Below are positions 23,000 through 30,430 of a stretch of DNA of 36,092 nt, piece by piece. Origin of the DNA: Betaproteobacteria bacterium (GTDB lineage: Bacteria; Pseudomonadota; Gammaproteobacteria; Burkholderiales; Gallionellaceae); contig JAGVIV010000029.1 in NCBI GenBank assembly GCA_020055845.1, positions 1-36,092 on the forward strand. The letters are read 5' to 3'. Below the pieces are notes generated by a model. The model worked only from the letters and a program-made list of their open reading frames with translations. It made no database searches and had not been told where the DNA came from. Made by a program: the position numbers and the translations under genes. How positions within the stretch are numbered: the first letter of the stretch is position 1; the number at the start of each line of letters is the position of its first letter.

Positions 23000-24525
23000 T
23001 CGCGTTTAAGCTCAACCGGATCCCATACGCTCAATGCACGACGCACGACCTCGCTGTCGCTGAAGGGAAGTCTCACCCCGTTGATTTCCTGATAATCCTC
23101 GTGCCCTTTGCCGGCCACCAGCACGGTATCTATCGCGCGCGCGCCGCTCACCGCCCTCGCGATGGCATGGGCACGATCCTCGACAACCTGATAAGCATTA
23201 CCCTCTATGCCGAATAGAATTGCATCAATGATGGCCTTGGCGCTTTCGCTGCGAGGATTGTCGCTGGTGATAATGCATTCATCCGCCAGCCTCGATGCCA
23301 CCGCGCCCATCAGCGGGCGTTTGCCGCGATCACGGTCGCCACCGCAACCAAACACGCAAATAACCTTGCCGCCACCGAGCTGCGTGACTTCGTGCAGTGC
23401 CTGCAATACTTTTTCTAGCGCATCCGGGGTATGCGCGTAGTCGACCACGACAGTGGGCTTGTCTTTGCCCCCCAATGTCTGCATACGTCCCGCCACGGCT
23501 TTTTGCCGCGCCAATTCATCCGCTGCCGCGGATAGTTCGATACCGCTGACCAGCAGCACCGCCAGCGCGCCCAGCAGATTGGCCGCGTTAAAGCGCCCGA
23601 CCTGACGGCTGTGCAGCTCCGCCCCACCCCAACTGGAGTGGACTTGCAGGCTCATACCTTGCGCATCCATGCGCAGACCAGCACCGAATACCATACGAAT
23701 ACCCAGACGCTCGGCCAGCGCCAAAGAGGTTTCACTCAGACCGTAGCCCACCACTTCGACTGCGGCATCGCGCAAATCCTCGGCTAGCTCGGCACCGAAA
23801 GCGTCATCCAGATTCAGTACCGCGTATTTAAGCTGCGCCTGTTCGAACAAACGCCGTTTGCTTGCAGCATAACTGCGCATGTCACCGTGGTAATCGAGAT
23901 GGTCGCGGCTCAGATTCGTGAGCAGCGCGACATCATAGTGAACGCCGTTCACGCGCCCTTCGCTCAGCGCGTGCGACGACACTTCCATCACCGCCGCCTG
24001 CGCACCCTGCGCCATATATTGCGCCAGCAAACTATGCACACCGATGGCCTCCGGTGTGGTGTTCAGTGTCGGCTGCAACTCGCCCGGAAAACCGTTACCC
24101 AGCGTCCCCAACAATGCGCTCTTGCGCCCGAGGGCATTCAGCGCGCGCGCGATCCAATGACTGCAGGTGGTTTTGCCGTTGGTTCCGGTCACGCCCACCA
24201 TCCATAGTTTTTCCGAAGGACTGCCGTAAACATGGTCGGCCAGCGCCCCCGCCTGCTGGCGCAAACCGGCAATCGCCAGATGCGGAATCTGCCATGCCGC
24301 ATCCCAGACAAAATCCTTTGCCTCCCAGATCACGGCATTCGCCCCTGCGGCGATCGCTTGCGCGATGAACTGGCGACCATCCGCCTGCGCGCCGGGATAG
24401 GCCACAAAGGTATCGCCCTCGCGCAGCAAACGGCTATCGGAGACAAGGCGCGAAATAGACACGCCCAATCCATCCAACAACCCGGGATGAAAATCTGTAC
24501 TTAAGCCGTTAGATGGGATGCTCAT
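22984..24525 (-). CDS. murE: UDP-N-acetylmuramoyl-L-alanyl-D-glutamate--2,6-diaminopimelate ligase
   Basis: 513 aa; VGVTGTNGKTTCSHWIA, VVDYAHTPDALEKVL, TSDNPRSESA. Confidence 0.96.
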   Translation of the reverse strand: MSIPSNGLSTDFHPGLLDGLGVSISRLVSDSRLLREGDTFVAYPGAQADGRQFIAQAIAAGANAVIWEAKDFVWDAAWQIPHLAIAGLRQQAGALADHVYGSPSEKLWMVGVTGTNGKTTCSHWIARALNALGRKSALLGTLGNGFPGELQPTLNTTPEAIGVHSLLAQYMAQGAQAAVMEVSSHALSEGRVNGVHYDVALLTNLSRDHLDYHGDMRSYAASKRRLFEQAQLKYAVLNLDDAFGAELAEDLRDAAVEVVGYGLSETSLALAERLGIRMVFGAGLRMDAQGMSLQVHSSWGGAELHSRQVGRFNAANLLGALAVLLVSGIELSAAADELARQKAVAGRMQTLGGKDKPTVVVDYAHTPDALEKVLQALHEVTQLGGGKVICVFGCGGDRDRGKRPLMGAVASRLADECIITSDNPRSESAKAIIDAILFGIEGNAYQVVEDRAHAIARAVSGARAIDTVLVAGKGHEDYQEINGVRLPFSDSEVVRRALSVWDPVELKREWSTA

Positions 24526-26258
24526 ACTTCCTCCGCAATCAGATCGGCAGCGGTGGGCTGCATCACATTGTCCAGCGGCGCATCATTCGGCACATTGAGC
24601 AGACGCAATGCAGCCCCCATCACATTGCTAAACGCCGGCGCAGCGACTTGTCCGCCGTAGTATTGCGCACCGCTTGGCTCGTTGATCATCACCGCGACGA
24701 TCAGGCGCGGATTGGAGGCCGGTGCCATCCCCACGAACGAAGCCACGTATTTGTTGACGTAGTGCCCGCCCTCAAGTTTGTGCGCAGTACCCGTCTTGCC
24801 CGCCACGCGATAACCGGTGATTTGCGCCAGCGGTGCAGTGCCGCCGGGACGCACCACCATCTCCAGCATATCGCGCACCGCGCGTGCCGTTGCCGCCGAA
24901 TACACCCGCGCGCCCACTGTCGGCACATCTTGCTTGAGCAAAGTCACCGGCTTCAACTCGCCATCGTTGGCGAAGACGGTATACGCCCGCGCCAGCTGCA
25001 GCAGATTCACCGAGATACCATTGCCGTAGGACATGGTGGCCTGCTCGATCGGTTTCCATTTATTGAAATCATGCAGCTTGCCGGCCGCCTCGCCGGGAAA
25101 CTCGCAACCGGTCTGTTTGCCGAAACCGTTCTCGTTCAAACTGTGCCAGAAAGCTTCCGGTTTCATCGACAGCGCGATCTTGGCCGCCCCCACATTGCTG
25201 GATTTTTGTATCACCTGCGCCACCGTGAGTTCCGCCTCGGGGTGTGTGTCATGTATCTTGCGACCGCCCACGGTATACACACCATGCTCGGTATTAATCA
25301 TCGTCTCCGGCCTGACCTTGCCCAGCTCCAGCGCCGCCGCCACAGTAAACGGCTTCATGGTCGAGCCCGGCTCGAACAAATCGGTCACCACCAGATTACG
25401 CAACAGATTCGAGCTCGGTTTCTCGCGGTTATTCGGGTTGTAGCTGGGCCAGTTCGCCAGCGCCAACACCTCGCCGGTCTTGGCATCCAGCACCACGATG
25501 GAACCGGCCTTGGCGTTGTGCTGCTCGACTGCCTGTTTGATTTCGCGGAAAGCGAGGAACTGGAGTTTGTTATCCAGACTCAGCGCAATGTCGCTTCCCT
25601 CTTTGGGTGCACGCACACTGGCAACGTCTTCGACAATATGGCCGCGCCTGTCTTTGATAACACGCTGGCTTCCCGCCTTACCGCCAAGCTGCCCCTGCAA
25701 AGCCAGCTCTATACCTTCCTGACCGTTGTCATCCACATCGGTAAAACCCAGCAGATGCGAGGTCACTTCACCGCCGGGATAATATCTGCGGTATTCATGC
25801 TTCAGCGAAACACCCGCGATTCCCAGACCGGCCACTTTTCCCGCCTGCTCGGGCGGCAGCTGACGCTTGAGATAAATAAAATCGCGTGAGGTATCGAACA
25901 TGCGCCCGTGCAATTCCTTGGTGTTCACGCCGATGATCTGCGCCAATTGCTGCACCTGTTTTGGAGTCGCCTCAACATCGGACGGACTTGCCCAGATGGA
26001 TTCCACCGGGGTGCTGATAGCGAGAGGCTCGCCGTAACGGTCGCTGATCATGCCGCGGTGGGCATGAATGTCGATTACACGCCCGTAACGGGCATCGCCC
26101 TTCTGCTGGAGAAAATCGTTGTGTATCACCTGCAGATAGATGCCGCGCGCCAACAAACCGCCGAGCACCGCGAGCAGCATCACGAACAGCACGCGCGAAC
26201 GCCACGGCGGCAAAGCCATCTGACTTTTCGTTTGGGGACTTGGAGCGCGCGGGATCAA
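24522..26258 (-). CDS. ftsI: peptidoglycan D,D-transpeptidase FtsI (PBP3)
   Basis: 578 aa; FEPGSTMKPFTV, KSSNVGAAKI, VAGKTGTAHK. Confidence 0.96.
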   Translation of the reverse strand: MIPRAPSPQTKSQMALPPWRSRVLFVMLLAVLGGLLARGIYLQVIHNDFLQQKGDARYGRVIDIHAHRGMISDRYGEPLAISTPVESIWASPSDVEATPKQVQQLAQIIGVNTKELHGRMFDTSRDFIYLKRQLPPEQAGKVAGLGIAGVSLKHEYRRYYPGGEVTSHLLGFTDVDDNGQEGIELALQGQLGGKAGSQRVIKDRRGHIVEDVASVRAPKEGSDIALSLDNKLQFLAFREIKQAVEQHNAKAGSIVVLDAKTGEVLALANWPSYNPNNREKPSSNLLRNLVVTDLFEPGSTMKPFTVAAALELGKVRPETMINTEHGVYTVGGRKIHDTHPEAELTVAQVIQKSSNVGAAKIALSMKPEAFWHSLNENGFGKQTGCEFPGEAAGKLHDFNKWKPIEQATMSYGNGISVNLLQLARAYTVFANDGELKPVTLLKQDVPTVGARVYSAATARAVRDMLEMVVRPGGTAPLAQITGYRVAGKTGTAHKLEGGHYVNKYVASFVGMAPASNPRLIVAVMINEPSGAQYYGGQVAAPAFSNVMGAALRLLNVPNDAPLDNVMQPTAADLIAEEV

Positions 26259-26539
26259 GGTGCCACCTTGCTTGCGTCAATACGCACAAACTGGATTTGA
26301 TGCCCCTGCGGCATCTGCATTTGCATCTGGCGACTGGCGATCTTTTCCACCCGTGCAGGCAAAGCCAGAGTGCTTTGCTCCAATTGCAGCTGCCCCCACT
26401 CCACTTCCATTTGCTGCGCCTTGTCTTTTTCGCCCTGCAACTCGATAAAGAACTTGCGCGCCTTGTGCTGCGAAGTCACCACACCCAGTGCGCACAGAAT
26501 CGCCACAAACAGCAGCAACAGGTTCAGTCTGACGTTCAT
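26255..26539 (-). CDS. ftsL: cell division protein FtsL
   Basis: MNVRLNLLLLFVAILCALGVVTSQHKARKFFIELQ: short N-terminal TM plus coiled coil between rsmH and ftsI. ATG at 26539. Confidence 0.9.
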   Translation of the reverse strand: MNVRLNLLLLFVAILCALGVVTSQHKARKFFIELQGEKDKAQQMEVEWGQLQLEQSTLALPARVEKIASRQMQMQMPQGHQIQFVRIDASKVAP

Positions 26540-26579
26540 AATTCCTGCCCAGCGCAGAAATACAGACATGAGAGATGAA

Positions 26580-26715
26580 CGTCTCCCTCTCCCCAACCCT
26601 CTCCCGTAAATGCCCTCACCTCAATCCTCTCCCGCAAGCGGGCGAGGAGGCGAACGAGGAAAGCAATCCACAATCCCTGCGGGCGAGGGAGCAAACGATT
26701 CGCTGTGCGATTATT
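26580..26715. repeat. intergenic palindromic repeat region between rsmH and ftsL
   Basis: tccctctccccaaccctctcccgtaaatgccctcacctcaatcctctcccgcaagcgggcgagg; translates to the familiar LNPLPQAGE / SPQSSPASGRGGE repeat signature. Confidence 0.75.
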
Positions 26716-26719
26716 CAAC

Positions 26720-27661
26720 TTACGCACCCGCGCCTCCCGTATATTCGGCCACACGCAAAACGGCACTGCGCGCGCGCGGATTGAGCGCCAATTCCCGCTC
26801 CGAAGCATGGATAGCCTTACCAACCAGTTTCAACTTTGCCTGCGGAATCTCTGCGGCGCGAATCGGCAGATTGCGCGGCAATTTGTCGCCCTGCGCCATG
26901 TCGCGCATAAAGCGTTTGACGATACGGTCTTCCAGGGAATGAAAACTGATCACAGCCATTCTTCCGCCCGCCCTCAGACTATCCATGCACTGCGGAAGCA
27001 CGCTCTCGAGTTCCTCGAGTTCGCGGTTGATATAAATCCGTACAGCTTGAAAGGTGCGCGTCGCCGGATTTTTCCCGGGCTCGCGGGAGTGCACATTTTT
27101 CGCGACAATTTCACTGAGTTGCCGCGTAGTGACGATGGGACTTTCCTGGCGCGCAATAACAAGCGCTCTTGCAATCTTCCTAGCAAACCGTTCTTCGCCG
27201 TAGTCACTAATTACCTCCGCCAATAAGCCTTCATCTACCGTTGCCAACCATTGCGCCGCGGTCTCGCCGCGACTCGTATCCATACGCATATCCAGCGGCG
27301 CGTCAAAACGGAAACTGAATCCGCGCTGCGCATCATCCAGCTGCGGCGACGACACCCCCAGATCCAGCAACACCCCATCCACCTTGTCGATTCCCAGCTC
27401 GCGCAACACCTCGCGCAAATGCTCGAAGCCGCTATGCACAATCTGAAAACGCGCATCCTGCAATGCTCGTCCCGCAGCGACCGCAACAGGATCTTTGTCC
27501 AGCGCGATCAATCTGCCGTGCGCGCCCAGCTGCTCCAGAATCAAACGACTATGCCCGCCGCGCCCGAAAGTGCCATCCACATACACACCGTCCGCCTCGA
27601 CCCGCAATCCCGCAACCGCCTCATCCAATAAAACAGTCGCGTGCACCAGACCTCCGGTCAC
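26720..27661 (-). CDS. rsmH: 16S rRNA (cytosine(1402)-N(4))-methyltransferase
   Basis: 313 aa; [59 protein letters not shown]. Confidence 0.97.
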   Translation of the reverse strand: MTGGLVHATVLLDEAVAGLRVEADGVYVDGTFGRGGHSRLILEQLGAHGRLIALDKDPVAVAAGRALQDARFQIVHSGFEHLREVLRELGIDKVDGVLLDLGVSSPQLDDAQRGFSFRFDAPLDMRMDTSRGETAAQWLATVDEGLLAEVISDYGEERFARKIARALVIARQESPIVTTRQLSEIVAKNVHSREPGKNPATRTFQAVRIYINRELEELESVLPQCMDSLRAGGRMAVISFHSLEDRIVKRFMRDMAQGDKLPRNLPIRAAEIPQAKLKLVGKAIHASERELALNPRARSAVLRVAEYTGGAGA

Positions 27662-28104
27662 AGCGTAAATCCCTCCAACTCCGGCGGCAGATCGCCGACA
27701 GCGAAGCCAACCATCTTTTCGTTCTGCGCCTGCCAGCGCGCCTCATCCCACAATTCGAATTTATTGCCCTGCCCGACCAGCATCACATGCTTTTCCAGCA
27801 CGGCATAAGTACGCAAAGTCGGCGAAACCAGCACGCGACCGGCAGCATCCATCTGCACATCTTCCGCATGCCCCACCAAGAAACGCTGCAGCGCGCGAAT
27901 GCGCGGATTGAAAGCGGAGAGCTGCATGAGCTTCTCGCGTATGGGCTGCCACTCAGGCTGGGGATAGAGCAACAGGCAGCCGTCGGCATCGGCGGTCAGC
28001 ACCAACTGGCCGGAGCAATGCGCGAGCAACATGTCGCGATGCCGTGCCGGTATCGCGAGCCGCCCTTTGCTATCCAGATTTAGTTGCGCCGCCCCCTGAA
28101 ACAT
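27658..28104 (-). CDS. mraZ: transcriptional regulator MraZ
   Basis: [27 protein letters not shown] with second AbrB-like repeat ([14 protein letters not shown]). ATG at 28104. Confidence 0.96.
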   Translation of the reverse strand: MFQGAAQLNLDSKGRLAIPARHRDMLLAHCSGQLVLTADADGCLLLYPQPEWQPIREKLMQLSAFNPRIRALQRFLVGHAEDVQMDAAGRVLVSPTLRTYAVLEKHVMLVGQGNKFELWDEARWQAQNEKMVGFAVGDLPPELEGFTL

Positions 28105-28127
28105 CTCTTGAATCCCGAATTCATTTA

Positions 28128-28161
28128 CCCACAAAAACCCACTTTTCACCACTCCATGCCA
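28128..28161 (-). promoter_or_regulatory. MraZ-binding box array (TGGCA-N5-TGGTG-N5-TGGGT-N5-TGGGT)
   Basis: Minus strand TGGCATGGAGTGGTGAAAAGTGGGTTTTTGTGGGT; four TGG starts at exact 10-nt spacing directly upstream of mraZ, two of them TGGGT. Confidence 0.8.
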
Positions 28162-28189
28162 CTATATTGAAAAAAATGCACAGGGTCAA
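28161..28189 (-). promoter_or_regulatory. sigma70-type promoter of the dcw cluster (Pmra)
   Basis: Minus strand TTGACC (28189-28184), 17-nt spacer, TATAGT (28166-28161). Confidence 0.85.
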
Positions 28190-28723
28190 GCCAAAAAACA
28201 GGTTTTTTCGTTACGGGACAATGAGTTAGCGCACTTGATTAATGCAAAATAAATATGCTTAAAAAGCAATAGATTGCGCAATCAAGCTAAAGTTGTTTGT
28301 TACGGAGGGCCTATATATTTCGGCGAAATGGCCCTCAAGAGTGAGGACGAGCCGCAGGGACTGTCGAACTGAATTTGATATATCTAACGATTGATTTGCT
28401 TTTACTTCTGCGGGGGAAATTGTTTGACGGAATTATTAGTAAAGATACCGGGTTGAAAATTATTTCCGTGCATGCAGTATCTCTTTACTCAAGCCGAAAG
28501 TTGTAAGGCTTCTCGCTGGTTTCCGCTATGTGCCAGAAGTGGCCGCTCGTATCTCCCCCCCAGAGAAGACATTCACTTCCGTCCGTACTATTATGTATAT
28601 GAGGAACAATTGTTAGAGCGTATTTCAATGAATCAATTGCTTATCGATAATGTGCATTCCACACTATTATCAATAGTACAGACCGGTGGGTCTGTCTAAT
28701 AACTGTTAGGGCTATCATCCAAA

Positions 28724-29065
28724 ATGAGCAGCAATTCTCACAATTCCAGCAGATCGCAACTTGCGAAACATTTTGGTAGGCGGAAGATTTTTTGGGTTAG
28801 TCTCATTTCAATTGCTGTAATTGCTGAGTGGGCATTCGTAATGAACGGCCCTGTTGGTGATCCGACAATTGTCAAAGGCAGCATCACTCAACAGTGTGTC
28901 CCCTTTGGAAAGCAGAGCATTTTTTTTCATTGCACCGCGCAGTTACAGGATGGCTCTTTTCAAGTATTCTCTACACTGGCACCAGTCGCATCTGGTGCGC
29001 CTGTTTTATTCTTGCGTTACAGCCGTCGCTTTTGGGGGAGCCACTATGAAGCCAAGTCTTACTAA
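28724..29065 (+). CDS. cassette 1 ORF: hypothetical single-TM protein
   Basis: 113 aa; TM-like FWVSLISIAVIAEWAFVM; stop lies 9 nt before attC1. Confidence 0.7.
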   Translation: MSSNSHNSSRSQLAKHFGRRKIFWVSLISIAVIAEWAFVMNGPVGDPTIVKGSITQQCVPFGKQSIFFHCTAQLQDGSFQVFSTLAPVASGAPVLFLRYSRRFWGSHYEAKSY

Positions 29066-29074
29066 GCCGTATAG

Positions 29075-29143
29075 CCCTAACCTAACGTTCGAGCGGGACT
29101 GCCGCGAAGCAGCCCGCGTCAGCCCCTCAACTTTACGTTAGAG
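29075..29143 (+). other. attC site 1
   Basis: CCCTAAC-CTAACGT-TCGAGCGGGACTG...CAGCCCCTCAACTTTAC-GTTAGAG; GAG-c-GGG-a-CTG pairs with CAGCCCCTC leaving extrahelical bases. Confidence 0.88.
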
Positions 29144-29151
29144 AGCACACC

Positions 29152-29697
29152 ATGATGAGCCGGTTCTTCCTCTTATTGCTGAGTTGCCTATTGGCACAAA
29201 CGACTTTTGCTGGCGACACGCCTCATGTTGATAAGAAGCTTGATTCATTGCTTGTCTATGGTCAGGGGTTCATTTTTTCGGTTAAGGAGCCAGCGGGCTG
29301 GAAAGGTGACACCGTAAACGCAGCGCAATTCTCGACAAACATAATCTTTTATCCGGCATCCCAGTCACTGGATAAAGCCCAAACCATTATTCGTGTTCTT
29401 GTAGCTGACAAGACCGACGAGAACATCAATGAAGACTTGGCTCATGACATGACCGGTTATCGCGAGCAGTATCCCAACGTCGTTTTCAAGGAGCTCGCCA
29501 TTTCTCACCCCAAGTACCAAGTGTTTCCAAAGCTTTTTACTGTACCGGGCAGCTTCTACGAATATGTTGCTTATGTGAATCCAGGCCCCACCAAGAAATT
29601 GATGTTCTCCGTTTCAATGAACAAACAAATGAAGGAGGCTTCTGAACTTGAGCTTGATGTTTTTCAAAATATCATTGCATCGCTACAAATGCTATGA
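29152..29697 (+). CDS. cassette 2 ORF: hypothetical secreted protein
   Basis: 181 aa; signal peptide MMSRFFLLLLSCLLAQTTFAGD; start 9 nt after attC1 R' box, stop 4 nt before attC2. Confidence 0.75.
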   Translation: MMSRFFLLLLSCLLAQTTFAGDTPHVDKKLDSLLVYGQGFIFSVKEPAGWKGDTVNAAQFSTNIIFYPASQSLDKAQTIIRVLVADKTDENINEDLAHDMTGYREQYPNVVFKELAISHPKYQVFPKLFTVPGSFYEYVAYVNPGPTKKLMFSVSMNKQMKEASELELDVFQNIIASLQML

Positions 29698-29700
29698 GCT

Positions 29701-29778
29701 CTCTAACCCTGCGCTCAAGTTCGCTCCCTCCGGTCGCTGGGACGCGCCTGCGGCGCTCCCCTTAGCTACACGTTGGGC
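29701..29778 (+). other. attC site 2
   Basis: CTCTAAC-CCTGCGC-TCAAGTTCGC...CCCTTAGCTACAC-GTTGGGC; R'' CTCTAAC is the complement of the upstream GTTAGAG. Confidence 0.88.
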
Positions 29779-29782
29779 GTCT

Positions 29783-30178
29783 ATGAAGCTCTTAGCTATG
29801 TGCCTTCTTTCGTTTGCCTCTTGCGCTGCGTCGGCATCTCCTTGCGATGGTGTAGATCGTTCGCTTACCAAAAACCGAAAGAGCCAACTTGCTCCGGTCA
29901 TTGCCAAGCAGCTCAACATCGAGTCAACCGAAATTCTCCAGTCTTACCGCTACCGTGGTTGGTACATCATCTACGTTGGCACACAGGTGTCTGATGAAGC
30001 ATTTTTATTTTTCAGCGGTGATCCAACGCAAGGCAAATACCTCACCACTTGGGGCGGTGGTGCTGCGGCAAGTGAAGAGCCCGAAATCAAGCAGTGGGTT
30101 CTCAAGAACGCAAAAGGCATCCCATCAAAACTAGCTGGTTGCTTTGCATGGCATGTTACGAAGGATCGCGACCAATGA
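29783..30178 (+). CDS. cassette 3 ORF: hypothetical secreted protein
   Basis: 131 aa from ATG 29783: MKLLAMCLLSFASCAASASPCDGVDRS... signal peptide; the longer ORF from 29648 reads through attC2. Confidence 0.72.
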   Translation: MKLLAMCLLSFASCAASASPCDGVDRSLTKNRKSQLAPVIAKQLNIESTEILQSYRYRGWYIIYVGTQVSDEAFLFFSGDPTQGKYLTTWGGGAAASEEPEIKQWVLKNAKGIPSKLAGCFAWHVTKDRDQ

Positions 30179-30182
30179 AAAC

Positions 30183-30245
30183 GCCCAACCCGGCAGTCGA
30201 GAGGGACTGCGCAAAAGCGCGCAGCCCCTCACTTTTACGTTGAAT
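30183..30245 (+). other. attC site 3
   Basis: GCCCAAC-CCGGCAG-TCGAGAGGGACTGCGC-AAAAG-CGCGCAGCCCCTCACTTTTAC-GTTGAAT; R'' GCCCAAC is the complement of the upstream GTTGGGC. Confidence 0.9.
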
Positions 30246-30430
30246 GTCTGCTTTCTGAAGTCCCATCTGTCTGCAACGGGTCGGGAGCAGAATCTGGTAA
30301 CTCATCAAGTCGGTGCCAGCTTAAAGATAGATGCCGGCAACATTCCCTTTGCCCCCCACATCCAGCTTGAGATTTTCACCGGAATTGCGGCTCGACACTT
30401 CGGAGACGCGCATATAAATCTGAATAGAAT

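Larger units (their letters stand above)
28705..30245 (+). mobile_element. integron gene-cassette array without a local integrase (CALIN): three cassettes, three attC sites
   Basis: GTTRRRY-type sites at 28705, 29137, 29772 and 30239; each R'' box is complementary to its own cassette's R' box; ORFs end shortly before attC, all on + strand. Confidence 0.88.

Noticed and set aside
26536-26823. 95-aa and 110-aa ORFs over the rsmH-ftsL spacer (e.g. SPQSSPASGRGGE)
   Set aside because: Well-known artefact of translating widespread intergenic repeats.
28200-28700. Integron integrase (intI) relic on either strand left of the array
   Set aside because: No long minus-strand ORF in the track; reading the minus strand near 28.55-28.7 kb showed frequent stops and no tyrosine recombinase motifs.
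29648-29782. Upstream extension of the cassette 3 ORF
   Set aside because: It reads through attC2 and overlaps cassette 2; the signal-peptide start at 29783 just after the attC2 R' box is more plausible.
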